NCBI GenBank assembly: GCA_004335635.1
Contig: QAXH01002700.1
Span: 1 to 33,131 of the forward strand
DNA length: 33,131 bases
Direction: 5' to 3'
Source: Chloromonas sp. AAM2
Lineage: Eukaryota; Chlorophyta; Chlorophyceae; Chlamydomonadales; Chlamydomonadaceae
Shown here: piece after piece, positions 8,214 through 19,234 of the stretch
Layout of the letters: each line of letters begins with the position of its first letter
How positions within the stretch are numbered: the first letter of the stretch is position 1
Position numbers and translations under genes: made by a program
The notes under the pieces: model-generated
Seen by the model: only the letters and a program-made list of their open reading frames with translations
Told to the model about the DNA's origin: nothing
The model's database searches: none

Positions 8214-11200
8214 TCATGATGTGGCTGTAGCTCCAGGCGCATGGTCCAGCCGCGGGCCCCATGGTTTGTGCGCCACTAGCATATCCAGCACAGGCTTCAT
8301 GGCAGCCAGGTTGCGCTCTGCAAGGCGGGGCACAGTGCAACACAAACCTGTGTACGCGGCAGTGAACACCGACTCATCCACACGTCGAGTGCGTGTCCAG
8401 CAAGAAGTTGTGGATTGTGGGTGGATACCTGCACCCTTGCAACCAGCCTTGCCTAGCGAATGCACCACATGAGCCTCAACTGGCCAAAGGGTGGTCAAAG
8501 TGACCCGTACAGTCCAACACCCTCTCGCAATGCCATCACTCACTTCCCTCTCTCAGTGCTCTCACTCAATGCCACACCGTGTGGGTAATACCTCGCCAAA
8601 CAGCAGACCCTAAGGACCACATGCAGTCCCACAAACCATCACACCTGCAAGCCCCCACCACCACACACTACCACACCTGCAAAGCCGTATGTATCCGCTG
8701 GTCCAAAGAACAGGGGCCCTGCCATGGCTATGAGCGCTGCATTGCTCAGCACCACCCGCACGGGGCGGGGTGGGATGGCCAGGCCCGAGCGCTGCCAGAC
8801 GCGGCCAAGCGTGTGCTCCACCATCACAAGGGGGCCCTGTTGCGGAGGACAGGAATGGTTGCAGAGGACAAGAGTGGGACAGGTTTACTAACTGACGGAG
8901 TGCGGTCGTTGTGTGTGTCACCGTACACCGCAAAAATGGGAAAAAGTTATATAAGGCAGATGTTGACTCAGAAACATCTCAACACCGCCAATGACCATTG
9001 AGTGAGATCCGACCAGATCCGACGACGGATTTGATAAGGCCCGATGACGTTCCACCCTCAATCTCAGCAAAGTAGTGAGTATAAAAAGACAGTACATTGT
9101 CCTTACTCCAAGCATCCATTCCATGCGCCTGCCAAACTAGGCCAAGAAACGAACACCACACCAGTGTGTCTCGGCCCACGATCTCCCTCACCCTGCAAGC
9201 AAGACAAATGCAGGCAAAAACAGATTCGTTTCCCGTACCTCCACTCCAGCACTGCCATTCAACTGGTACGTTTGTACAGGTAGGGAAGGCACATGCACCT
9301 GTACCATTCAACATGGATACTCCTGTGATAGGCCATGAAGCCTGGCATCCACTGCTTGATGACCTATCATTCCCCAATTTCCACCCTGCTTGTTGTCCAT
9401 TCAAATTGCCCCTCGCCTGCCGCCTATCCTATGCACTCATGGAGCCTGCCCCATTTGCTTGATGCACCAAGAGCAAACGCTTGTACACCTATAAATATAT
9501 ACACCAGGGAAGCTGTCAGAGGACACAGAACGGGAAGGGCACTGCCCTGGCACGAAAGCAAAACGAACGCAGGAAACAAAGCAGGCAAGGCAGGCCAACT
9601 GAAGGCACAGCAGGATGGGGCGCAACAGAGGCAGAGGCAGAGGCAGCTAGGCTGCAACAGGGCGGAACATCAGAGGTCAGGGACAGCCAAACTGCAACAG
9701 GGGCCCAATAGCAGGGCCCGGAACACTGGCACTACGCTAGTACGCCTCTCACATCGCCCGTCTCTCGCACCGCCCTTCTCTCACCCACTGCAAGTACTGG
9801 ACGCAATTCCAAGCAGTTTTCACTAAGGTGCTGTGCAACCATTTGTACTACATTGTATGAGTTCTATGCGCTGGCAGCACATCCCATACATGTGCCGCAC
9901 CTAGCAAACAAAGGCAGTAAGCCGCTCCCACACCGCGCATCCTTGTTCCAAGACTGCCCAATGTGAGCAGATGAGGCACTCACTGTATAATGAAGAACAG
10001 GGCCCATCTGGCGCTGACCACCCGTGTGTTGTACCAGAACACGAGGATGTGCCATACGCCACTGAACATGAAGGTAGCCTGCATGCATGTTTTCATGGCC
10101 ATGCCATGTGATGGTGCTTTGGGCAAATGCCATGCAGTAATGATGATGAACATCAAGGTTGCCCACAACAAATCAACATGGCACGCTGCCTCAGAACACC
10201 AAGCTGTTCAGGAGCTGGACAGGCAGATGCAAAACGAAGGCCAGGCTGGTGCTTCCCTGCCTTGTTCCATGCTGGCTTCAGGCCTTTTTCTGCCTTTCTT
10301 CTTCGTTTTTGCCCAGGGTAGGTCGGGGCGGTACACACCCCGTCTTTTGGCCTGTGACAGCTTCCCTGATGTCAGACGGTGCATGCAACAACGTCATGCA
10401 CCGTTTCCAGCCACTTGACTCCTGCTTCCTCGCTCCACATATTTACAACCCCTCGTATCTGAAAGTATACCGACAGTTGACCATGAGCAAGAAAGCAAGG
10501 CAAGGCAAGCCCGAGCTGAAGTGGCGCTGGAAACTCCAGCTACGGCTACTAAGTGGCGAGCTGTTGGGAACTCCATTCATGTGTTGTTCAAACACCACGT
10601 GAGAAGACGTGCTTCCTTCTGAAGTACATGCTATTGAGAAACACTCGCCTCACCTGCAGTGCCAGAAACTTGCGCACTTTGCTGACCGACCGTTTCTGAT
10701 AAACCTCCTCCTTGCCGTTTGTGTAACCGCCTTGAGACCGAGCAGGCTCATCGGCTGGGGTGACTCCATTCGTGGCAGCCTGGCCACGTGCACGGAGCGT
10801 TTCTGTTGTTGCCTGTGATGGCAACGCCTTGGTAGGCGCTGTACATGGCTCGGTCTTTGGAGTTTCCTTGAGGTGAACCAGACCTTGGGACAGCAAGTGC
10901 CCTGCAGTAAAAGACTGTTGAGCTTTGACACAATCAGGACCATGGTGTGCTGGGCTCCGACGTGATTAGCAACAGGATGACCTGGTGACTCAGGATAGAA
11001 GCACCCTAAGAAGGTACAGCTGCTGGGCGATGTGCAATTGAGTGCAGCTGCTGGGGAAAGAGAAATATGGGTACTACCATGATTTTAAGAATCGCAGGAC
11101 CGAATGAACAACAAGGTAAAAGGTAAGTGTTATTATTCTGTACGCGTTCACAGGGCAGGGCAAGGTTATCTTGCTTATGAGGTGATGGCCGCTTCTTGCT

Positions 11201-13757
11201 CGCAGGCATGACAATATGCAGTGTTGTATGTGCGCATAAACGACAAGGAGATCACTCACCTTCCATGATGGGCTCATAGACGAGAGTGCGCATCATGTAT
11301 GTAGTCCTGCAATCGACATGCACACAAACACGCGTTGCAATCGTACGCCTACATCAAAAATCTTCACATACACCATCATGGTTGTTGTTGTTGTTGTTGT
11401 TGTTGTTTACATGGCCTTCAGTCCGAGGAGGACTGCTCAGCAGGGGCAAGGGGGAAAGCAGAACACCTGCACCATCATGTTGCTGCAGAGCAGACAGTCT
11501 AGGCCCTTTGCAGCCGCCTGCATCAATCTCCTGAGCAAAGCACGAGCGTGATACACCAGCAAAACAGTCGAGCACATGCAGTTGCTTGCATCCCAGGTTG
11601 CATCCAGCCTCGCCCCTTGCATAGCATTACACGTTTTGTTGCTAACGTTCGTGCACAGTGCATGTGGGCCGCCCTGCTATCTCTATACATATGGGTTCTA
11701 ACCGTGCTCACGTGAGGTTCCAGCGCCGCGCCCAAAAGTCAGCCAAGGTCTCACACTGCAGGTAGAGTCACATGCAGGTCACATGCAGGTCACATGCAGC
11801 TCATGTGCAGCTCACATGGAGCTCACATGGGGGCACATGGAGGTCACATGGAGGTCACATGAGGCACATTGCACCAGGAAGCCTCCTGGGAATTCTACGC
11901 CAATGTTATTTGTTTAGGCTCTGTACTTGAGTAACAGTCAACTGTTAACCCACACGCGAGTTTGAGCTACCGCTTAGAGCCACGTGACCGTTTTCTCCTC
12001 ACCATCCAAGGTCGGTTGAAGGTCGGCGCCACAGACACGTGGAACACAGAGGTAGCCAGGGCACCCAGCGCATCAAAGACGCCTCCCAGGAACATGCAGG
12101 ACGAGAGAGCTGCACGTGCATATACAGCGTATGTGAGCAGAGTTGACGATGGAACTGTGATAAAACCGCGCACCATGATACTGGTTTCGTGCAGCGTGGT
12201 ACCAAGAGCACTACAAGTGTGAGTGCGCTGCCAGGCATGTACTGCTCTCCGTTGAGTCTCCCACCTTGTGGCAGGGATTTGAGATGACACAGTCTTGGAC
12301 ATATACTCATGCGACAAGCACATGGCACTACCGGCCCACAAGCAATACTTGTGGGCGTGAGTTGCAAATAAGGATTTAGGCACACAAAGCATTTCCATCT
12401 GTTTGACTTACTGTAGAGCCAGTGCTTTGGAAACCAGTGCATGTGAGGGTAGGCAACGAGCACCAACGCCACAACCATCGCACACCCTGCATGCAGTAGT
12501 TACAGCACATGATTGCACTTGATTGACCAGGAATGAGAGGGGTGTTACTTGAGCATTGGCCCACACTGGCCAAGACACTGTTGCAAGTTGGTGTGAACGC
12601 TGGGAAGACTGAGCCTGAACATTGCCCGCTGGCATCAGCCTTGCATTCCATGCTGCTGGGTATGCCAAATGCCGGACAATCCACACATGCCAGAGACACA
12701 TTAACAGGTGCATGCATAGTGCATAGTCAAACAGGGTTGTCATCGAAACGCTCACCCATCTGTTTGCCATAGTCAGCCAGTAACTGCCACGTGTCGCGGG
12801 GTGCCCCACCAGCGAGATCAGGGATGCGACGCCCGCCGCTCACAATGAATACTGCACCACAAAGAACAACGAATCCTTTTTGCATGTGCATGTGCATGTG
12901 CATGTGCATGTGCATGTGCATGTGCATGTGCATGTGCATGTGCATGTGCATGTGCATGTGCATGTGCATGTGCATGTGCATGTGCATGTGCATGTGCATG
13001 TGCATGTGCATGTGCATGTGCATGTGCATGTGCATGTGCATGTGCATGTGCATAGAGAGTTCTTCACCAGTTTGCTAGCAAGTCTTCAGCCGCTGTACTT
13101 GGGGTGAAAATGGGCGACTCATTACTTGTGGTGACTGTGTGCAGCCGCTGTTTACAAGTCATCATGCACCAGTGCACGTTCTGTGTGTGATGGGCGGGTG
13201 ACTTTTGCATGGTGGACAGCTCAGGCAGCAAGTGGCATGTGGACGCGGTTGGTGTACATCAATGCATGGTAACGAAGAAATAGCATAGCATGTGCTATTT
13301 GAGAGCATGTTGAAGCCTTGTACATCCATGCCGGTGCTTGCCTTCGTATGGCACAATGGGCAGGAGAAGAACCGCAAAGAACTGGCTGGCTGTCAAGGGC
13401 AACGTGAGAGGTCCTCGTCCCCAGCACAGGGCTAACACCTGCTGCACACACGAGGAGTGAACATTAGGAGACCACCCCACTAGCATGGTCACATTGGTCC
13501 GTCCGTTGCGATCTAACACGGCTATTGCTCGCCTTGAAAGCGGCGAGGGACAGGCATCCAGCAACTGGTGTAATGAGTATGGGTTCAGTATCCGGATTGA
13601 GAAGGAGTGGCGCGCAGAGGTTCAGCGCGACTGCGGGCGCTGCGATGAGCGTTCGCTGAACTGCGCCCGTGCGTTGCCGTGCGATGGACAGCCAGCAATA
13701 CAGGGCAAACACTACCGTCCATAAGTAAAGCAGTGCGACCTTCGCGAGGAGCAGCAT
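8214..13757 (-). CDS. Wax-synthase-like membrane-bound O-acyltransferase (MBOAT)
   Basis: Exons on the minus strand: 13533-13757 (ATG at 13757), 13342-13438, 12756-12851, 12412-12486, 12003-12154, 11712-11755, 11260-11306, 10654-10901, 9984-10078, 8677-8836, and a tentative last exon 8214-8428. Family marks in order are FALYCWLSI; FK then VLALCWGRGPLTLP; a membrane segment MVVALVLVAYPHMHWFP; VAPTFNRPW; DFWARRWNLTTTYMMRTLVY-EPIMEG; FMFSGVWHILVFWYNTR, whose His (residue 338) is the expected catalytic MBOAT histidine; and RVWQRSGLAIPPRPVRVVLS with PLFFGPADTYGF. Relatives transfer fatty acyl groups from acyl-CoA to fatty alcohols in the ER to make wax esters; the substrate here is not shown. The first two introns appear to be GC-AG (AAG|GCGAGC and GAAG|GCAAGC). 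The intron 8837-9983 joins phase 2 to phase 0, implying a missed exon, frameshift or sequencing error. Upstream exons may extend the N-terminus (see 13829-14562). Confidence 0.85.
9486..9553 (-). repeat. Dispersed repeat, copy C (intronic)
   Basis: Read on the minus strand it contains CCAGGGCAGTGCCCTTCCCG, then TCCTCTGACAGCTTCCCTGG and the AT-rich end TGTATATATTTATAGG. It lies in the acyltransferase intron 8837-9983. Weaker similarity to copy D continues to about 9600. Confidence 0.75.
10309..10375 (+). repeat. Dispersed repeat, copy D (intronic)
   Basis: It reads TGCCCAGGGTAGGTCGGGGC at its start and GGCCTGTGACAGCTTCCCTG near its end, matching the other copies. It lies in the acyltransferase intron 10079-10653, in the opposite orientation to the gene. 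Confidence 0.75.
11381..11408. repeat. (GTT)9 microsatellite
   Basis: A perfect trinucleotide run of about 28 bases lies in the acyltransferase intron 11307-11711. Confidence 0.95.
11766..11870. repeat. 11-bp minisatellite (CACATG core)
   Basis: About nine imperfect copies of an 11-base unit (GTCACATGCAG, drifting to CTCACATGGAG and GTCACATGGAG) lie in the acyltransferase intron 11756-12002, beginning about ten bases from its acceptor (minus strand). Unit variants cluster by position, suggesting expansion in two steps. Confidence 0.9.
12881..13053. repeat. Perfect (TGCATG)n hexanucleotide array
   Basis: This is 173 bases of uninterrupted TGCATG, nearly 29 copies, in the acyltransferase intron 12852-13341. 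No frame contains a stop, which creates spurious Cys-Met, His-Val and Met-His reading frames on both strands. The unit alternates pyrimidine and purine throughout. Confidence 0.99.
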
Positions 13758-13828
13758 GACTCCAGTGTGTTGCAAACAATGAGCTAGCAAGGACAGAGTC
13801 CCGCTGATGATTGCGTCACCTTCGCGTG

Positions 13829-14562
13829 CTGTTGGGCCGCAACGTTGGTGTCAACCGCAGCAGTTACGGTATCGGGCGGTGACCTGGTGTGGTGCCATGG
13901 ATGCTGAGGGAAGCGACTGCCCAGTGCACGCGCATCACCTCTTAATATCGCGTAGCCACCAAATAGCTCGCGAGTCCGGAGCTTAGCCACGGCAGCCGGA
14001 GCTTTGCCTAACACTTCCGTGACGCGCTGCTCAATGGTCTGCGCGTTTGCTCTGCACAGCACGCGCATGAGGTGTCGCCTGTCATCAGTGACCAGGCATC
14101 CGTGCTCGAGGCAGACACAACGCTTTGGCGATTGCATTACTGCAGGCAAGCGCAAGACGCCAGCCACTCTCTGCCTGCATACTGTCTCTGCAGCAGAGGC
14201 GCGGCATTGGAGCATCTCATCTCACCACCAAGGTTTGACGTGCCTTACTGAACTGCTGCGTTGCACGTGCCGATTGCGTTTCCGGCCATGAAAGCCCGTA
14301 CCTACCAGCCTGCAATCATGCGGATGTCCTGCCGTTCGAACTCGCCCGGAAACGAAACCGGACGGGCGGTAGCGCTGAGGTCTCCAGTGTTGGGCATGAG
14401 TTGGAGCTTGTTGGCAATGGTGGCACTGCTATAGCGCTGGCCGTGGTGGCACAGTAGTTTTTGATGTAAGCTGTAGGATTGAAGCTGGTGGGGATGTTTT
14501 TGAAGCATCATCGTGTTGAGGGGATGGTGATGTGGCTGCTGTGGGTTTGACCTGTCCGCCAT
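13829..14562 (-). CDS. Possible N-terminal exons of the acyltransferase, or a separate small gene
   Basis: An ATG at 14562 opens exon 14306-14562 (MADRSNPQQPHHHPLNTMML onward, ending FPGEFERQDIRMIAG). It joins in phase to 13939-14174 (QRVAGVLRLPAVMQSPKRCV onward, ending RTRELFGGYAILR), and then to an acceptor at 13829/13828 from which the frame runs straight into the acyltransferase start at 13757. All three junctions agree in phase (2, 1, then into frame). The composition looks coding, but I recognise no domain and ordinary wax synthases lack such a 190-residue leader. It may be a real extension, a 5' leader, or an unrelated gene. Confidence 0.4.
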
Positions 14563-15110
14563 AATTGCAGTTCAGGTTTTCATCAGCCAGAGTCCTCAAC
14601 CACACGCACAATTCTCATCCTAGGAGCCACCTCAACTACTGAACTGAGTCTGTCACATCACCTCCCTCAACAGTCAAGCCTCGTCTCCTGTGCTGTTCTA
14701 TTAGCTGGGATAAAATATTCTGTAAGTTGTTCGACGTGATGAATGTCCAACTGGGTTCTTCAACAGCGTCATCACATGTGCGTTCAGCAAACCTGCCTGG
14801 GTATCAAAGTATGCGGTCGGGGCACGCGGTTACAGGTGCTCATCTCAAATGCAAGCTGGAAGAACTTCGAACGAAACGAAAGCTAGGAAAAGGACAAGCC
14901 GACAAGAAAATGGTAATGACAAAGGCGGTGTCACAGGCAGAGCAGCATCCCTCACAGGCACTCTCCTTCAAGCGTCAGCAAAGAATACAGCTGCAAAGAT
15001 TCAGGCCCTGCAAGATGCCTGGATAATCATGCCTCTGGCACGACAAATGGCGAACATCAGAGCCTCATGCCAAGGCCAGGGGTAAGACATTAGCTTGGAC
15101 TCCGGACGAT
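14563..15110. other. Spacer: carrier 3' UTR and promoter of the next gene
   Basis: It runs from the acyltransferase-side ATG at 14562 to the stop of the ADP/ATP carrier at 15111. It should contain the carrier 3' UTR (to about 14815) and then about 250 bases of upstream sequence for the next gene. Open frames on the plus strand here (14727-15085) show no domain. Confidence 0.5.
14830..14834 (-). terminator. Poly(A) signal TGTAA of the ADP/ATP carrier
   Basis: It is the first minus-strand TGTAA after the carrier stop codon, about 280 bases downstream, which would give a 3' UTR of ordinary length. Confidence 0.5.
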
Positions 15111-17415
15111 TTATTCGCCACCACCATACTTCTTGCCTGCAGCACAGCCAGAAAACAGAGGGGCATAGTCAAGTACTACTATTACAGCAACCTGTATAGC
15201 CTATTCAGTACACATAATAGAGAAGCCATAACCTGGCCAAAACAAATGTGAGTAGGCGTCTTAACACCAGCCAGCATGCAAGACTTTCAGACTTTCACAG
15301 TTGAGGGATGTGCCACAATCCAACTCTGACCCCTGCCCACTCACCGAACACGAGCATTTGCATCTGGTCGTAGCCTGACAGCACACCAGCACCGGCGACA
15401 GCGCGCAGAATGTTGGCACCAGCGCCCTGCATCAGAAAGGCAGCGGATATGGCGATGATTGCTCTTGGCTATTCTACTGCGGACACACACTGATGCGGAC
15501 TACGGACACACACAGAAAACTTTGATGGGTCGACTGGCAGGTGTTGTCAGCGGCGAAACCTACTTCACCAGATATCCTAATTCAATAAATGTTGCGCCAC
15601 AACGCTGTCCGAGTCACACCAACCTTGAACAGCGACTTGACGCCTTCCTTCTTGATAATCTCTTGCATGCAAGCCATGGAGCTATCGTACTTGACGGCAG
15701 CACCAGATGTCATCATCATGCGACGACGAACAGTGTCGATGGGGTATGACGCCAAACCTGTACAAGGAGCAACGACGTGCACCCCACACGTCAAATGCAT
15801 GTGTTGGCAGCGCGTCATGTGTATCAGCTGGCAAGGTTGACATCCTGCTTTGACGTGCCTAAGCAGACTGATTGCACAGCAGGGCATTCACCTGCAGTCC
15901 CCACAGGTGCTTCGTTCATCATTGGACAGCCCAGCCATCATGTCAGCTTTCCTTGCCGGATTGCTGCCTTGTACTTATTTGAAATGCCCCGTATCTGTAT
16001 GTAGCATGCCTGCTGCAACCCTGGACTTGACATATGCTAGGCATTTGAACCTTGGACTTCGCGACATGCGCACCTGCAGCGATGGTGATGCCCCAGCCCA
16101 GCATGAAGGCCGCAAGGAAGTTGGTCTCCAAGGCACCAGTCAGCAGCACAGGCTTGATAGAGTCGTACATGCCGAAGTACAGGCCTCGGTACACGACAAT
16201 GCCCACGCAAGAGATAACGAAGCCACGGTACAGACCAGCAATGCCGTCTGTGGCGATAGTCTTGCGGTAGACGTCGACAAGGCCGTTGAATTGGCGCTCA
16301 CCGCCGCCCTTCTTGGAGCTCTTGGCATCGTTAGCCAGGCGAGTACGGGCATAATCCAAAGAGTACACGAATGCCAGAGAGCTGGCACCGGCAGCACCAC
16401 CCGACGCCATGTTGCCTGCAGGCAGCGGGTGTGCATTTGCATGGCGTGCCCTACATGGCCAACCTTGAAAACAATCTGCGGCGATGGTGGTGCTGTCAAG
16501 CGGCCGAAAAGAGTATCAACCACGACAAGCATGGGTGAATGGCCGTAATGTGGCAGTCCTGCACTGCAGTTGTGATTCCCTTTTCCCACCTGCGAACCAC
16601 CACCAGTAGCCATCCTTGTTCTTGTTGTAGCCAAACACAGTCTTGAAGTAGTCCTTGAATGCAAAGTTCAGGGCCTGCGCGTATCAAGCAAGAAAAGCGT
16701 GAGTGAATCTCATGATCGCGACAAGACTCATGCACCTCCACACTCGGGAGGCCTTTTGCTCGTCAAATCCACATACGCAAGTTATGGCGGCAAGTGCTGT
16801 AGTCCCGCCGAGACTAGTTGTGCCAGCAATCAAAGATGAAGTGATGAAGGCCTGCCAGACCTACTCAAAACTAAGCTCACCAGCGGTCCGATTATCGCGC
16901 TGAGACGCGTCCAAGTTGAGCACATTCAGAAAGTGATTGTGTGGAAGTAGAACCAAATTACGGAATGATTTGCCGGATCTCCTACTGACAAACCATCCAG
17001 CCCCATCTGGTGCTGCCGCAGTCCTCGTACCCACTTGTGTTGGGAAATAACGAATGACGTTAGCGACATTGCCGCGCCACAAGGAGGTGAAGCCCTCGTC
17101 CTTGATGGTGCGGGTGAAGCACTCGCCAATGCCCTTGTAAGGCTCCGTCAAGCGGCCCTGCTTGATCATCTCATCCTGGTTCTGGATGAGAAGCTTGATG
17201 CGCTCGATAGGAGCAGCGAATGTCTTGCTGACACCAGCAGAGACACCGCCCATCATGAAATCCTGCACAAATACGCGATCACAAAAGGCACGTTGGGGCA
17301 CAGGGCACAGGAGCCTTTCTCAACCCTGGTAAACAGCCGCTGTAGACGGTAGAATCATGGTGTACATGCTAGAGCGGGCTCTTACCACAAAGAAGTTCTT
17401 CTCCATCTTGGCCAT
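15111..17415 (-). CDS. ANT: Mitochondrial ADP/ATP carrier (adenine nucleotide translocator)
   Basis: Seven exons join perfectly in phase on the minus strand: 17386-17415, 17035-17262, 16590-16674, 16074-16415, 15624-15757, 15345-15426 and 15111-15136, giving 308 residues, the normal length. The protein exchanges cytosolic ADP for matrix ATP across the mitochondrial inner membrane. The three carrier repeats each show their signature: PIERIK at residues 28-33, SLDYAR at 133-138 and PIDTVR at 234-239. The last runs into RRRMMM at 239-244, the hallmark that separates true ADP/ATP carriers from other family members. The start [10 protein letters not shown] lacks a long presequence, as in algal carriers. 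The final exon is only 26 bases (last eight codons, KKYGGGE-stop after a split Gly). Introns have donors GTAAG, GTGGG, GTGCG, GTTGG and GTGAG, all with AG acceptors. A TGTAA follows at 14830-14834. Codon use is strongly G/C-ending, as expected for a highly expressed gene. Confidence 0.97.
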
Positions 17416-18196
17416 CTTGGCAGGTTTAGAGGGCAAGCACACGGCTTGCGCACTCAGAAGCTGCTGATGCACCTGAAGTAGCTTGGGCAAAGGCAGGCAT
17501 CAAGACGCTTGACGGCTATTTGGCGGCAAAAAGCCGGCCGGTGTCACGTGGCATTGTCACATGGCGGTCACACGATATCAATTTGAATGCTGGCCCTGCC
17601 CGCTTGCGGGTGTTGAGGGCTTGGAGTCTGGAGCATGGAACGGTGAACGGTGGAGATTGTTGTTGCCGAACACCATGTAGATACTCACAAGGAATACAAT
17701 TGTATAGCGCGCATGGGCAACCTTGCGGACAGCGATCGTCAGGGACATGGGGCACACCATGTCTTTCTTGTCTGGGCAGGTGGAAAATGAAGGCTGCACT
17801 GGCATTGGAGGTATAGCATGCATCACAAGACTCTGAACTCTACGGATTCAATGTTACAATTTCTTTTCAATTGCCTCTGAAAGGCATGGCACGTCGCAAC
17901 AATGACTAGCGCAACTGACGCAACATCTGCCCTTCTGGCCAAGCCCCTCTTCTGGGGATTCTGCTTACACGGGTTGACGCTCTACACGCGATCATGAAAG
18001 CCAATGTCAAGTCTTCTGGTTGAGACTCTGCTTGCTCTGTAGCAACAGGCTAGGAATGTGGTCGAAAGCAAACGTCGCCCAAGATATGTTCAAACTTCAA
18101 AGCGCATCAACGTCACAATGAGCAGCCAGGGAGTGCATCAGCTCCGTCCCACAGAACACTGAAAAAAATTAGAAAAATAACAGAACACTGAATAAA
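17416..18196. other. 5' flank of the ADP/ATP carrier, no gene seen
   Basis: No coding exon is supported on either strand. The carrier promoter should lie at the left end. A 13-base direct repeat, ACAGAACACTGAA, occurs at about 18151 and 18180, just outside the mobile-element-like region. Confidence 0.5.
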
Positions 18197-18798
18197 GTCT
18201 GCCAGTTCTAGGACAGTTTGTGTGAATAAGTCTGTAATACCGCCAGGAACCATTATGTCTCACACAACACAAGTCATCACGTACAACTCGCTCCATTGTC
18301 TGTTCAGCCAACTGCACATTGGCACGTCAGCCTGTCGACGGGACCTAGGCGCCTGTGCTGGTATGCCACCCTTTTTGCTGTGCCATGGCATGTCCAGTTC
18401 CTTTGTCAGAAGACGTCGGCATTGGAGCTGGAACAATGCTGCTAGCTTCAACAGTGACCACCACTCATGACAACTGCCATGGAGACTCCACTACGCAAGC
18501 CTGTCTGCTGCAGGATCAAGCCTGTTCTGAGCAAGGACCAGAACTGATTGGCCTCTGCCTACCACTTGAGCCTGTCTGCTGGTGTAGCATGCCACCCTGT
18601 TTCCATAACATGCACTTATACTCCTGTTTGGCGTGTTGTGGGCTTAGCTAGCCACCGTGCTGCGGACGTGGGGGTAACGTAGAAACAGGCAGATGAGGAG
18701 CGGCCCGTCTCATCGGGCCAATCTCGCAGCAGTTTAAGCCATATATGTTGAGCGGCGGCACGAGTTGATTACCACCTTGCCTGCCGCCTCAAAAAACT

Positions 18799-18966
18799 GT
18801 TTGCCAGTTGTGGGACAATGCCTGGAAATATCGCCAGGAACCAGTGTTGGTATACTGTGGTGTGTGCGGTTGTCACGCTTCTGTCAGCCTGACTCTCAGT
18901 TTACTACTTCAAAACATACACATCAGAACTGAGAGTCACACAGGCATTGTCCCAGACCTGGCAAAC
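18799..18966. repeat. Inner inverted-repeat element, 168 bp (MITE-like)
   Basis: The 26-base ends GTTTGCCAG-TTG-TGGGACAATGCCTG and its reverse complement differ at two positions. A further internal palindrome (TGACTCTCAGTTT at about 18891 paired with AACTGAGAGTCA at about 18927) nests inside, so the whole 168 bases could fold into a branched hairpin. Confidence 0.75.
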
Positions 18967-19234
18967 TTGCTTTTCTTGTCACATTTTGTCACATGCCTGG
19001 CAGGAGTACCCGGTGTGCTGTGGAGCCCGTCAGCAGCTGTCGGGAAGCCAGCACGGGTCTCAAGGCAGAGTCGCACACTATTAGTACACTATTAGTACAC
19101 TTTATACACATAGGTGCAGCATACACAGGTGCAGCATACACAGAGCAGCACGACTCCAGAAGAGAGCCAACACTCACGAATTCTTACTACTCTTCCTGTC
19201 TTTCGTCGCATTAAGCCGCTCATATAGTTCTGCG

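Noticed and set aside
12727..13107. Long open frames of repeated Cys-Met, His-Met, His-Val and Cys-Thr on both strands
   Set aside because: They are produced by the stop-free TGCATG array in an intron and have no coding support.
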